A stretch of 64,000 nucleotides of DNA from Arachnopeziza araneosa (Eukaryota > Ascomycota > Leotiomycetes > Helotiales > Arachnopezizaceae): positions 434,001-498,000 of the forward strand of contig QYAI01000007.1 in assembly GCA_003988855.1 (NCBI GenBank). The letters are read 5' to 3'. Below are positions 10,521 through 22,070 of the stretch, in pieces. The position numbers and the translations under genes were made by a program. The notes beneath the pieces were generated by a model. The model was not told the origin of the DNA and searched no databases. It worked only from the letters and a program-made list of their open reading frames with translations. Numbering within the stretch: the first letter of the stretch is position 1; the number at the start of each line of letters is the position of its first letter.

Positions 10521-12968
10521 ATGTATTACTTGAACATCGTAACTGCAATTACTTTCCTACTTTTGCCTACTGCTCTTCTTGCTGATGCCGTAACATCGTC
10601 ACTCCTACCTCTATCTTTCCCTACGCCGTCCGGATATTCTTCTACAGTCTATAATGTTTCTGCCGCGACTACCACCTTGAGTTATAGCTACTCTAATGAA
10701 GAGCTCGCAATGCTTTGGAATCAAGTTGGGAAGATTGCGATTGGCCCCATTACAACAACTGTCCTACCGACTCCCGAGCCTTCACGCTACCCAAACCCCG
10801 GATTCATGCATCCCCAGGTGCGATGTCCTTCAGTCTCCCGCATCATATCTAATGAGAGATAGGTCGGAAGCTATCAATTGTCTCCCAACTCGACCAAACT
10901 ACCCAGCGACTTTATTTGGGGTGTTGCATCCTCCGCGTACCAGGTCGAAGGTGCTGCAAATGCGGAAGGCAAAGGCCCTTCGATCTGGGACTTGATTGCC
11001 CATCGTGACTATAATGCCGTTGCTGACAATTCGACTGGAGATATCGTAGCAAGCCACTACTATCTTTACAAGCAAGATTTTGCTCGTCTCGCCAATCTAG
11101 GAGTTCCTTACTTTTCTCCATCAATCTCATGGTAAGCATCATCTCTTTGATTCGACGATTTTAAAATTTGACGAGGAGACAAAAGGCCAAGGATATTTCC
11201 TTTTGGATCTGGCCCAGTGAACGAGGAAGGAGTTGCACATTATGACGATGTCATAGCAAGCATGGTAGCAGTCGGTATTGTATGTCTGTCTCTCTGTCCG
11301 TACAGCAGCCTCCACAGATAGTTTGTAGCATGTCGTTGGTTTTCCTGAAATGTGTAATAAAAAATTGCTGACTTGTCTCTACGTTAGAAACCGGTTGTGA
11401 CATTATTTCATTGGGGTCAGTACTTCTAGACGCTTCTCAAGATCATCAGATTAATCTATTGCTAGACACGCCACTTGCTCTGTTTAATTCATATGGAGCC
11501 TGGACTGATCCAAAAATCGTTGATGATTACGTTCAATATGCAAAATTCATCATTAGCAGATACGATGAATACGTCCCGGTCTGGTATACATTCAATGAAC
11601 GTAAGAAATATTTTCACCGCCCACCTTGACTAATCAGCACTCTATGACCGCTAACCTGATTCCGTTCACAGCTCAGTATTGTAACTGGCAATATAAAACT
11701 TATCCGGCAGGAAATTCTAAAGGCAATTACCCAGCATATCATGGCATCACTGGTGGTCTCAAGGCCCGGATTGCGTGCAGTCATTACACGATTTTAGCCC
11801 ATGCTAAAGTAGCAAAATGGTGTAAGTGAAAATCGAGGCCACTCGTTCTATACATTCTTCTCTATCTACTGCTTCTTCTCATTAAAATTTGGAACCTCCA
11901 GTTGCTAACTCGCAACACTCAGACCACGAGGAATTCCACGGTGCAGGCCGCATTAGCTTCAAGAATTCTGGGAATTACTATGAGGCTAACAACACAGCAT
12001 CTGCGGCAGATATTGATGCTGTAGCTCGGAACAACGAATTTATACTCGGCTGGTTTGGTGGCTGGTAAGCTCCAGTCTCGCACGAAAAAAGCTTTGCTGA
12101 AGCAGTGGCTAGTTGGCGAGATGGGGACTATTCTCCGATGCTAAAATCGACTCTCGGTTCAATGCTACCTGAATTCACCCAAGCCGAGAAAGCTCTGATC
12201 AAAGGTTCTTGCGATTTTTATGCGATCGATGGTTACACAGGATATCTAGGATACGGAATTAAAGGAGGGTCAGCAGCCTGTGCAGCGAATGCGTCTCATC
12301 CGTCTTTTCCGGAGTGTGCGGGAAGTACAAGCAGCGCAGCTGATGGATTTCCGGTTGGACCAGCAGGTGATAATGGCGTTAATTGGCTGTACAGCACCCC
12401 CACTGGTATCCGAAGGTTCTTGGGAGTGATTACGAAAGAACTGTTTCCTGCTGTTGGGGATATTGTTGTCTCGGAATTTGGCTTCGCTGAGCCGTTCGAA
12501 GGCGAGCAGAGCAGCCTTTCAACTATTCTGTGGGATTTGCGACGGGCTGATTATTACCAAGGATATTTAGAAAACATCCTAGCGGCAAGAGTTGAAGATG
12601 GTAAATTGTTCCAAGTTTTCGATGTCAAGTTTGCTAACAGTGCAAAGGTGTCAACGTAACCGGGGCTTTTGCCTGGAGCATCTATGATAATTTTGAATGG
12701 TTTTCTGGGTCACGAGTCAAATTTGGGTTGTAAGTTACCCTCGTTTTCTTTTCTTTTTAGAGATGCTTCATTAACGGGTCCTGCTTTCCCCGATTCCCTG
12801 AATGATATAAATTGGAGTCGAGATTCTCTGCTTTCTTCTTCCACATTCAAGCATGATCTGTAGCTAACCTAACCTAGACAATATTTGAATCAGACCTCAC
12901 TAGAGCGGGTTCCAAAGGCAAGCATGTTTCAGTTCATTGACTGGTTCAAAAACAACAAAGAATCTTAG
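10521..12968 (+). CDS. Secreted GH1 beta-glucosidase with fungal N-terminal extension
   Basis: Hydrolyses terminal beta-D-glucosyl residues, probably outside the cell. Ten exons: 10521-10817, 10863-11131, 11186-11279, 11388-11415, 11466-11600, 11672-11821, 11923-12064, 12113-12600, 12648-12729, 12878-12968; 591 aa. All phases agree. The start ATG 10521 opens a signal peptide (MYYLNIVTAITFLLLPTALLA). About 100 residues then precede the GH1 barrel, which begins at LPSDFIWGVASSAYQVEGAA; this Ser/Thr/Pro-rich leader is known in one fungal GH1 subgroup. The acid/base is E274 in TFNEP; the nucleophile is E493 in VVSEFGFAEPF, where most GH1 enzymes have TENG. The end is FAWSIYDNFEWFSG and DWFKNNKES. 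The exon 7/8 junction (12064/12113) is the least certain. Confidence 0.9.
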
Positions 12969-13586
12969 GCGACTTTTATGAGAAGAGAGGGACTACAGGC
13001 TCAAGTCTCCTAAAGATAATGCACACAAATATTTCGAGGTCAATATAGTGGGCCATAAAAGTAGATCTTACATCTTATTTTCTGAACAAATCTATCTCTC
13101 TTAATTGAGGCTAAAACAAGTATAGTTGTCAAATATCAACTACCATATTTTGAAGTCTGAACAGTTATACATCAGTAGTCTAGTGTAGGCACTGACTTTA
13201 TCTTTTTCTAAATCATGAATTCGTCCGCTGTGGACAACATTTAGAGGGTAAAAAATACATGATTATGCAACGAATTAGTGCAGATATGGGGGGTGTGTTT
13301 CTTCAGTCTTCAAGAATGAGCTGAGATATTCTGTCTAGCCTGGGACATGGTATACTAGCGTGGAATTTGAAAGGGGTTTGATTCAAGAACTAGACTTGTA
13401 GAGCGTCTCCCCTTACATACCTACTACATATAGGTTACTTCTCGGCACGGATAAAAGTAAGACCGGAACCTCCGGCGCTACGTTTCTCCATCCCGACCAA
13501 CGCGATCTCAACGCGCCATTTGACATTTGTTGCCTATGAGCTTGAGATATTCAAACCTCTGAATTTCTCTCACTAAATCAATCGCA
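12969..13586. other. Intergenic region
   Basis: 618 bases between the GH1 stop and NUP37 start. AT-rich, no gene or clear repeat seen; includes the NUP37 promoter. Confidence 0.5.
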
Positions 13587-15476
13587 ATGGCCGGAGACAT
13601 ATCCCAACCCAGGGTCACCAAAAACTTAGAAGGAAAATTGCTTAGGTGAGAGCGACTCGCAAGTTCTTCATCCCATAGCTAACAAAAAGATAGCTACAAT
13701 TTATTGAATAGAGCCCATACAGTCAAGGTGTACCCTATCGAATCCCCGAATGGCTCAACAGTCATCTTGTATGGCCATGAGAATGGAATCAAGATTGTCT
13801 GGCGAGGTGGCAGACCCTTCAAATCACAGAAAGAGTCCTTCGCAGATCCTCAAAAAGCAAACGGGAACAGCAATGCTGTGGTGTTACTCGATTCAGACGA
13901 AGAAGGAGAAAAGCCACAACAGTTTGTGGACAAGGCTGAATTTGAAGATGGGGAAGAAGATCTCGACCTGTCGGAACCATATCCTAGTATCGTGCAGGAA
14001 TTGGATTTATACTTCGGCATCGACATTCTCCATCTTGCAGTACTACCCTCTCAAATATTGAAAGCTGATGGCCCGTCATGGCGTTCTCTAGAGCCTTTAA
14101 AAAAGACACTTGTATTTGCAGCAGCATGTGCTGACAACGTTATTCGACTTGTTACTCTGCCTCTTACTCCACCCTCGCCAGCAAGCAAATCGCGCATTGA
14201 GTTCCGAGCAGACTTCACATCAGCAAATGCAGGTCATGGAAAATGGGGAGAGACCGTCGTAGTCCTCAGTGGACATCAAAAGCCCTCTGACGGTGTCTCA
14301 CTCTCTATAGATATCACCAGCAGTGCGAAAGAGCCATATTTTGTAGTTGCATCGCATTCTAGCGAGGTTACTGGACTATTACTACTGTATAAGATATCTA
14401 TCAAATCACCCAAAGCACATGTCGAGCCATTTCAGTCCGCCTGCCTCGCATCCCCAGCAAAATCTCTCACATTTAATCCGTCTCTCTCGACACAACGCTC
14501 AAGTCAATTATTGGTAGCAGATATTACTGGTATATGCCGAATATACGATTATCGGCTTCTAGTTAAGTCCTCCGAAGACTCCGACACGCCGTCTCCTGAA
14601 CGAGGAACCTGGCTGCTTTCTCTTTATGCTGGATTTCAGAACACCAAACCGGATTCGCTATACGATGGTGCTCATGCAGGTTTTGGGCGTAAAAGTATCG
14701 TGGATGCGCAATGGGTTTCAGACGGACAAGCTGTTATCATTCTCCTTAACGATGGCGAATGGGCTGTCTGGGATATTGAAGGAGTAGGACCAGCAGCTGC
14801 TCAAGGATTGCTAAGTCGGCAAGGTATCAAAGGTGGCTCTAAGTCAGAGTACAGTTTGACAGGGTACATCGATGCAACGACTAAACCCAAGAGCTCTGGA
14901 CCTCCACAAATAGCTTCTTCAAAATTTGCCCCAATGACGCCAGGAACCCGGAAATCCGTTGACATTTTTGGTAGTCGCGGACCTAGCATATTTGTTCGTG
15001 GCCAACTATCAGTTGTCGAGGTGCCGTCAAGCTCATCCACAAGTCTTGTTGAAGAGTCTATCTTCTTCTGGCTTGGCGACACCTTCGCCGTTATCCCAAG
15101 TCTTGCCAAATACTGGGCTGCTTACTCGACCAAATCCTCTGGTGGCAGCCTCTCCGCTGGTACAACTGGTCGTATGATCAAACTCGAGAATATTGATTTG
15201 CAAGGAGAAAGATGCTTAGGTATCGCGCAGATTCCAAAGTCTTCTTCAATTTCCGATATGGTTGTGCTAGGTGAGCATAGGCTCGTGCTTCTCGATACTG
15301 GCAAGCGGAACAGAGCGGACCAAACCTCAAAGACAAGTAGTAAGCTGGTACTGGCAGAGAAACTAACGAACGGGAGTGGGCTACAGTTGGGCGGCGGCGA
15401 ACTTGATGTTAATGGCATCGAAATGGCTTTAGCGAGGATGGAAAATGGTAATGGTGCCAAGAGGAAAATATTTTGA
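13587..15476 (+). CDS. NUP37: Nucleoporin Nup37 homolog (Nup84/Nup107-160 Y-complex)
   Basis: WD40-type scaffold subunit of the nuclear-pore outer ring. Exons 13587-13645 and 13712-15476; 607 aa. The first exon supplies MAGDISQPRVTKNLEGKLL, and the splice forms R-AHTVKVYPIESPNGSTVILYG, matching the fungal Nup37 opening with YGHENGIKIVWRGG. Beta-propeller-like blades follow (VFAAACADNVIRLVTLPL, LLVADITGICRIYDYR, DAQWVSDGQAVIILLNDGEWAVWDIEG). An acidic loop LDSDEEGEK...EDGEEDLDLSEP at about 80-115 and Ser/Gly-rich linkers interrupt the blades, as in other fungal members. The identification rests on recalled family resemblance; a generic WD40 protein is the alternative. Confidence 0.8.
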
Positions 15477-16404
15477 CTGTGAAGCTAGCGATTTGATCAA
15501 CTGGATGTATGGATGATACCCAACTAAGCGAGAATTCTCTCAAGTACAACAGCCTTTCAAATCTTACACAAGGTAGGCGCTCTCATTGCCCTTTCCTATA
15601 TCATCCTCACACTCGCGCGGCCAGGTGGAGTACAAGGCGAGACCAATCCTTGAAGCTCTGTATTCCATGCGAGATATCAAACTCTTCTTGGCCCTCAGGG
15701 CCTTGGCTTTAGAGCCTTGTCGTTGTACCTACATCTTCTTGCTTTGCTAAGATATATGATGTGTGGAGGCGGCTTGGGGTAGAGATCTACTTGCAAAGCT
15801 TATCACATCCGTGAGCTGCTGCTTATATCTTCTACTACATTATTTGAGCTCAAAATTACGCTGCACAAATGATTTCGTTGGGGAAAACCTATATGTAGCA
15901 AACTCCTTGCTGCAATACTTGATTTCAAGAAGAAGTAAAAATTACAGGAATATAGATTTCAAACATAATAAAATCAACTTTCCTATTTTATATACTAGTA
16001 ATCGTATCTTGAATTTATTACTTCTAGCCGACATCCTCTCAAACTCCGAATCGACTTCCAATGACTGCCTTGGTGAAACCAGCACCTTGGCGGAGGACGA
16101 GCGGCGATCTTCAAGCTTCCTCCCAAACCAATTGTCTCAATCTTCATTCTAGTAATGATCAATCAAGCATAATTGCGTCGCTTCAAGTTCCATCTTGATT
16201 CGAACACACAACATATCCTAAGAAAGTGTCGTTGGGGTTGGAATCGGGGAGAGTATTCATTCAAGAGCTGTATGAGCTACTATTGATTCCTCTTCGCCGC
16301 TTTGTAGGATTTCCTCCGGCGATGGCTCCTGCAAACGGGTTGTGGTAATTTCAATGCTTCGGCCTGTAGGTCAGCCTAGCTCTCATCATAGAAAGGTTCA
16401 ACAC
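15477..16404. other. Convergent intergenic region
   Basis: 928 bases between the NUP37 and RTA1-like 3' ends. The stretch 15830-16030 is AT-rich. A 129-codon open frame at 15763-16152 begins with GTG, not ATG, and resembles no family, so it was not called. Confidence 0.5.
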
Positions 16405-17367
16405 CTACGATTCTACGTCAGTCCAGTTTCTGCCTCTTTCGCTCTCAATCTTTGCACAGACGCCGGGCAGGTAGAACATGCCCCAAGCACTCATCACAAT
16501 AATCATTTGATACCTAACCCCAAGGTCTTAGATTTAGTAGCTCGAGTAACAACATCATATCAAGATAAGCTGTCCAACAGGTGGATACGTACCAATCAAA
16601 TGCGTAGCTTGGCCACTCATTGATGTTGAGAAAACCCTCTGGGCCTAATCCAACAGCTGTTAAACGCATCAAGTTCCGACCAAAAATAATCATTATCGCT
16701 AGGCCGAAGAGTAGGTTCCACCTCTTCCACTTCGGCATAACTTCTTGAGCTGTATTTTTCATCCTGCGCCCATATTGGAATTGGAAGATGATCCCTTCAG
16801 CCATGGCAAAGAGCCAGGGGAGGATCTGAATAACATATGCTGCGATAACGATTTTGGCTGCCACCGCTCTAGTCGCTGAGTTCGTTGCTATTGCTGTGAG
16901 GACAAGCCCTGTCACCTGGATTCCAAGACCAGCTATGCTTAGACTCATGTAGAGCACTGGACGCCATGAAGTTGGAAGGATACCTAGAGATGCACCACCT
17001 AGGCCACGCATAAAAGAAGCTTGCGTCCAGACGACCGTCATCATGAGGAGTGACGGCCCAAGAACCAGCATGATGGCTTGAGCATTGTATGCAATTCTGT
17101 TGCTGAGATCTCTTGAAGAAAAGAGACGTGCAATGAAACCTCCTACTTCAGCTATTTCAAATCAGGAGCCTTCATGGAAAATGTTATTTTGATTTTGAGC
17201 ATACCGAGTCCTCCTAATACCATGCCGACATTACTCCAGGTTCGGGTGCGAAACGTTCGGAAAACATGTAATGCTGCGAGTGGGGTATAGAAGCATATTG
17301 CTACAATTGCGAGAATTGTGCTGGGAGTATAAGCGTAGAGAGGAGTAGGTGGAGGTGGCGAGTTCAT
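16405..17367 (-). CDS. RTA1-like seven-helix membrane protein
   Basis: Fungus-specific RTA1/RTM1/RSB1 family: plasma-membrane proteins linked to resistance to toxic compounds and to sphingoid-base release. Exons 17367-17205, 17151-16593, 16513-16405; 276 aa. Hydrophobic segments include TPSTILAIVAICFYTPLAAL, MLVLGPSLLMMTVVW, VLYMSLSIAGLGIQVTGLVL, IVIAAYVIQILPWLFAMAEG and LLFGLAIMIIFGRNLMRL. The family-typical R-x-x-E/F-x-G...N-x-x-E-x-x-x-Y-x-F-D region appears as GPEGFLNINEWPSYAFDW, joined across the second intron to YQMIIVMSAWGMFYLPGV. The tail is short (ERGRNWTDVES). A further intron with donor gtaggt at 16410 could change the last few residues. It lies next to the P450 gene, transcribed divergently; a functional link is speculation. 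Confidence 0.85.
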
Positions 17368-18522
17368 ACTTTCGACTTTGAGTAGAGTTTGCTAGCTTGA
17401 AATCTAGAGGAGATCTACTTGACGTAGAAAACAGCAGAGTTACCCAGATGATTTATAAAGATGTCTCTCCAAAATCAATCTGCATGGCGACGACATCCTG
17501 AGGCGAAGCACCTCTCCATCCCACTAGTAGCAATCAAATGCTTGGTAAACTGCCCTCTAAAACAACGCCATCCTTCGATTTCAGATAAGGTTTTGCAAAT
17601 GTGGCTTAAAAGTGGATGGTATTAAGAAGATCCCATTATTTACAAGCTTCGGGACTATCGACAGACAGCGAGTAGCACGTCCTGGAAGCATCGTGTCAGG
17701 GGTACCGAATCTAAGCGAGGAAGAGGTTACCGCCCATCAACCAAGGTCAGGTCTCCAAGAATACTGATTTCAAGCAAGGCATTCGCGGCCTGTCAAAGCC
17801 ACCATCATTCTCCCGTGGAAGCCTGACGTGGGCCGCGATTCCAGGGCTGCAAATCGGCGTCTGCTTGCACTTTGGAACTCTCCATGGAGCCAAAGTGTCG
17901 CTGTCCGAGTGGTACGAGCCTATCCGAGTCGTGACGAGGTCACCGCCCTCTTTCTGTCCAGCCCATCGTTGCTCAATGTGTGACTGAGTGACGCTTCATG
18001 GGCTGAGATCATGCAGCCAGGCATAGTCTACCGGGAGCTGCGTAGATTCTCGGCGGTGACTCGGGGCGTAACAACAAAACACAGGGTTCTCGCATAAATG
18101 CGAGTCCGAACGTGATCCGAGTCCGAGTGCGAATCAAATCCGAGTTCAAACTGCGCTTCGCCTCAAATTATGCATATTGTCCAGACCACATTCTCTTTTA
18201 GCTTGCTCAACCGTTGTCACATTCTGATCTCGGCATATATTTCTTCAATGCTTTCTGTTCTAACCTAGAATATTGATACCATCATAACTTACTTTGGCTC
18301 CAAATAGGCTCTTGAGCCGGTGTACGCAGCTGTGTGTTTACTTCTCGGTAGTTACTACCCCGGTGATTGTGTTACACATGGCCACTCCTAGAAGGAAGTT
18401 CCTGGCTCCATGCATTAATAGCTTTCATAATACTTTGGTTGACTGCCGTCTCTTTACTTTAGTGTTCCAGAGTCGCCCTTTTCCTTCTTCAATTGCTTCC
18501 ACTTTCTCTCACATCCTCCATA
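17368..18522. other. Divergent intergenic region with TCCGAGT cluster
   Basis: 1.15 kb between the RTA1-like (-) and P450 (+) starts. No gene recognised. Five copies of TCCGAGT lie at 17904-18145, listed separately. Confidence 0.55.
17904..18145 (+). promoter_or_regulatory. Cluster of five TCCGAGT heptamers
   Basis: TCCGAGT occurs at 17904-17910, 17923-17929, 18116-18122, 18122-18128 (sharing one base with the previous copy) and 18139-18145, all in the same orientation, with a related GAGTCCGA at about 18102. It lies in the shared upstream region of the P450 and RTA1-like genes. A binding-site array is inferred. Confidence 0.4.
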
Positions 18523-20424
18523 ATGTTGGACGTAACATTTGACACTCTAAAGGGTTTTATAGCCCAGAATCGCTTGGTCACACTCGTTGCCGTGTTGCTT
18601 CTAACTGCGCTGCTCATACGCAGACTCCTTCGACGTCCTCAAACGCTAAATCTTCCAGTCATTACTCCAGTTCGTGGAAGTCACAGTTTTGATGGGGCAA
18701 TCAAAGAGGGATTCTCCAAGGTACGATAGACCTCAACCGTAAGAGAAATCATCTCACTCTCTTAAACAGTATCCTGACAGTCCATTCTTGCTGGAATCTT
18801 CGCCACCACTAGTCATTTTACCGGCAGCATGTATCAATGAAGTTAAATCGCTGCCTGAGAATAAAGCTTCTATGATGCAGGACATCAAGCGAGCCTTTAC
18901 AACTAATGTAACTGATATCGGCAACGAAGCACATGAGAATATTCCAGCCATCAAGAATGATCTCACAAAACATATTACAAACGTCCTAGATGGACTCCAA
19001 GATGAGGTACGCTATTCAATTGACAAAGAACTCGGCACTAGCCAAGAATGGACGAGCCAAAAAGTCTACGAGAAAATTACCAAGATTGTAGCCCTTCTGA
19101 GCGGCCGAGTTTTTGTTGGACGTCCACTGAGCAGGGAAGAAGAATGGCTAAACATTACAATATCATATACCTCCCAAGTATATTCCCATATCAATTTGCT
19201 GATCTCTATGCGAGCTCCCAAGCTTAGGAGCTGTTATAGGAGCGGCATTCTCCCGTGTCTTTCGTTGTCAGCTGCTCGTGAAACAGAGCCCAAACTCCTG
19301 AGCTCGCCTCCAGCTTTCAGCTATCTACAGTTCTAACCCGGTGATTAGTGCGTCAAAGCTCGGGATGCATGTAATAAGTATCATCCACTTCTTCGTCCCG
19401 TTATCTGCCCGTTGTTAAACGAAGTCAAAGACTTGAAAGCTCAACGCCAACGAGGATCTGAAATCTTGAAACCTATTCTGGATGACATTCTAAACAGAGA
19501 ACAAAAGGGTCTCAAAAAACCAGATCTAGAGGAATGGGAAGATGAGCAAGGCACGTTCTGCTCCTGGATATTGAAATACGTCGATCAAAAGGAACGGCGG
19601 AATCCGTTGCGACTAGCAAATAATCAGATGGGTTGTAAGTTTTGTTCCTCAACTCTGATCGAATCACTCATTATCTTGCAAGTGTCCTTTGCAGCCATTC
19701 ACACAACTTCAATGGCGCTTTCCCAGGCGATTTTTGATCTCACTGCAAGGCCAGAATACATCAAGCCACTCCGAGAAGAAATCCAACATGTTGTCAGCGA
19801 AGATGGCCAAGAAGTCGACGATGAAGGGCACATTAACTTGAAGAAGACGTCTTTTACCAAGCTCCGAAAGTTGGACAGCTTCTTGAAAGAAAGCCAGCGC
19901 CTGAATCCGCCAGAGATCAGTAAGCAGTTTCTCATCTCAGACCTACCTTCCTGACGAATGTAGTCTCAATGACCAGAGTCACCACCTCCCCGGTCACGCT
20001 CTCAACCGGCCACGCCCTCCCCACAGGAACTCGATTCGCCTTCCCCTCCCTCTGCATCCACACTTCCCCCATTACCACGGCCTTCTCCCCCGCCTACAAC
20101 CCACGAGGCTACACATCTCCTCTCGAGTTCGACGGCTTCCGCTTCTACAAGCTACGCTGCATGCCCGGCAAGGAGAATAAGCATCAGTTTGTCACCACGG
20201 CGCCAGATAGCATCGTCTTTGGCCACGGTTTGCACGCCTGCCCTGGGAGGTTCTTTGCTGGAAACGAGATCAAGGTCGTGCTGGTTGAGTTGCTGAGGAA
20301 TTGGGACATGAGGTTGAAGCATGGAGCGGAGAGGCCGAATAATGTGATGTATGGATTTACCTGTGTACCGGATATGAAGGCCGAGGTGGAGTTTAGGAGG
20401 TTGGAAATGGAGTTTGGTGCGTAG
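18523..20424 (+). CDS. Cytochrome P450 monooxygenase (fungal, ent-kaurene-oxidase-like group)
   Basis: Membrane-anchored heme-thiolate monooxygenase. Exons 18523-18720, 18770-19177, 19349-19634, 19683-19919, 19964-20424; 529 aa, normal for the family. The N-terminal anchor is LVTLVAVLLLTALLI followed by RRLLRR. The I-helix oxygen region reads MGLSFAAIHTTSM, the K-helix ExxR is in KESQRL, the PERF-type motif in FDGFRFYKLR, and the heme loop is FGHGLHACPG with C469 as iron ligand. The intron at 19178-19348 is long (171 bases) but restores QCVKARDACNKYHPLLRP without error. The AIHTTSM and FGHG.HACPGRFFA.NEIK patterns resemble the CYP68/CYP503-like group. The substrate is unknown and no terpene or polyketide synthase is in the window. 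Confidence 0.9.
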
Positions 20425-20790
20425 TGGAGGGGGTTTGGTGTGGTGGAATGAGACCGATAGCAAATATGAGAGAAGGTGGGACATGTAGTAGATAGCACGT
20501 CTTAAATTGAAGATATAGCGAAGTGTTTGTGGTAAGAGTGTGTTTCCCGTGAACTGGTTTGCTCCCAGGCTAGAAAGCGAATTCAGGAAGAGATGAGAGT
20601 CCCGACTTTCCGAGCTTCTTTTGCCTGTTCTGGCTCTGAACTGACTCATCATTGCTGGGACAGATATTTGGCTTCTGCAAAAGCCGATTGTGTACGATCA
20701 TGTCACTGGTTTCAGACGAAAGAGAATAGGAACCCTATGCACTCTATCTAATACTCTAGATCAGAATTCTCTCGTTTCCCGATCTGGCGT
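20425..20790. other. Convergent intergenic spacer
   Basis: 366 bases between the P450 stop and metacaspase stop; nothing recognised. Confidence 0.5.
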
Positions 20791-22016
20791 TCACAAGGTT
20801 AATGCTGCGTTGAGATCCATCTGTAGGCCAACTGAGAGTTGAGGCACCTATAAATGTGTAAGTGACTGACAGTGATTTGGGTGGTTTACATACTTGTGTA
20901 TAATTAGACTGCTGCAGGTTATACCGAGTATCCTGTAAGGTCTAGTGTCTGTTAGCAGCTTTTGGATAAGAAGACAAATGAGATTTACTTGGATGAAGGA
21001 TGGATTTGGGATTCTTTTCATGGTTTGCAAGAATGCCCACGACATGGCACCTTCGCTCATGCCATCGATATTCGCATCAGCACTGGTCTGATCATCTCTA
21101 CATCCAGAGAACATGGCCACCATTTTATGTTCCCGCTCGTACTCGGCATAATCCCCATCTTGCCCCAATCCCGGAGGTTGACTCTCTCCCATGTGCTTAA
21201 AACTTCTGAAGAAATTGGTAGCACCAGCGTAAAGATCCTGCGCCTCGGCCAGCTTGTTGAAGCCGAATCCGCCCTGGAAGAGGCTGTTCGCTTCTTGGAA
21301 GAGATGAACACCCTGTTTGAGATTGTCAATCATGCTGACATTTCCTTCATCGTCGGAACGGTAGACGAAAGGGAGCTCGAGAGCTGAACCAGAGTGGCAG
21401 CAATCGAGGATGACGAATAGTGAGCTGCTCGGTGGCATCCGGGAGACGAGATGGTCGTGGAGCGTGTCGGAATCGATCTGGCCTCTCTCTTGGAAGTCAA
21501 CCGGACAGATCGTGTCGATGAGTCCTGACGGCCGGTTCCCAGTGGGGTCTTGGACTTGCCCTCCATGGCCAGAATAGTGGAAGAAGTTGCAGGTACCCGG
21601 CTCACTGACTAGCCACTGACAGGCTGGGTTAGCATTTTCTCAACGTGCTGTGCTTTCAGATCGAATGCAAGTAGACGCGGTGGTATGGAAATGATATCAC
21701 TTGAAGCAATCTCACGGGAAGCAAAAGGAAGCAGAAAGGTGTGAAGCTGAGAGGGTCTCACGTCGATGGCGGCCTGTGGTGAGGTCAGAAAGTTGCGACC
21801 GTGTCACGAGAAGCCTACCAGAATGTTATATCCGTTCGGATAGTAGGGACCTCCCAGATCATCTCGGAGAACGACTTGAGACTGCGGATGATTTGAGTAG
21901 CCTCTATAGCTCAAGAATTCGGCGACGTTCATGACATCTTGGTGACAGCCGTTCAAGGCGTTCTGGCTGCCGGTATAGTTGATTCCTATGAGCAGGGACT
22001 TTTTCCGGCCGGACAT
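20791..22016 (-). CDS. Type I metacaspase lacking the proline/glutamine-rich prodomain
   Basis: Calcium-dependent cysteine peptidase of clan CD that cleaves after Arg/Lys; roles in stress response, proteostasis and cell death. Exons 22016-21819, 21773-21762, 21615-20989, 20932-20894, 20847-20791; 310 aa. The second exon is a 12-base microexon (Ala-Ala-Ile-Asp) needed to join PNGYNIL to WLVSEPG. The catalytic histidine is H87 in HYSGHGG and the cysteine C143 in DCCHSG. FSGCRDDQTSADA and the end QVPQLSVGLQMDLN are family-typical. It starts directly at MSGRKKSLLIGINY, so the long N-terminal prodomain of Yca1-type enzymes is absent, as in some other fungal paralogs. A separate upstream exon carrying a prodomain (for example around 22450-22490) cannot be excluded. 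A (GAAA)n tract lies just before the start. Confidence 0.92.
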
Positions 22017-22024
22017 GATGTTAA

Positions 22025-22027
22025 TTT

Positions 22028-22059
<32 letters not shown>

Positions 22060-22070
22060 TTCTTCTTTTC
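22025..22070. repeat. TTTC/GAAA microsatellite
   Basis: About nine TTTC units with a degenerate tail. It lies 9 bases upstream of the metacaspase start, so it would sit in the 5' UTR as (GAAA)n. Confidence 0.85.

Noticed and set aside
15763..16152. 129-codon open frame downstream of NUP37
   Set aside because: Begins with GTG rather than ATG, AT-rich low-complexity translation, no family resemblance.
19178..19348. Apparent disruption of the P450 frame after EEEWLNITISYTSQ
   Set aside because: A 171-base intron with a ctaac branch and gattag acceptor restores the conserved sequence in frame, so the gene is not broken.
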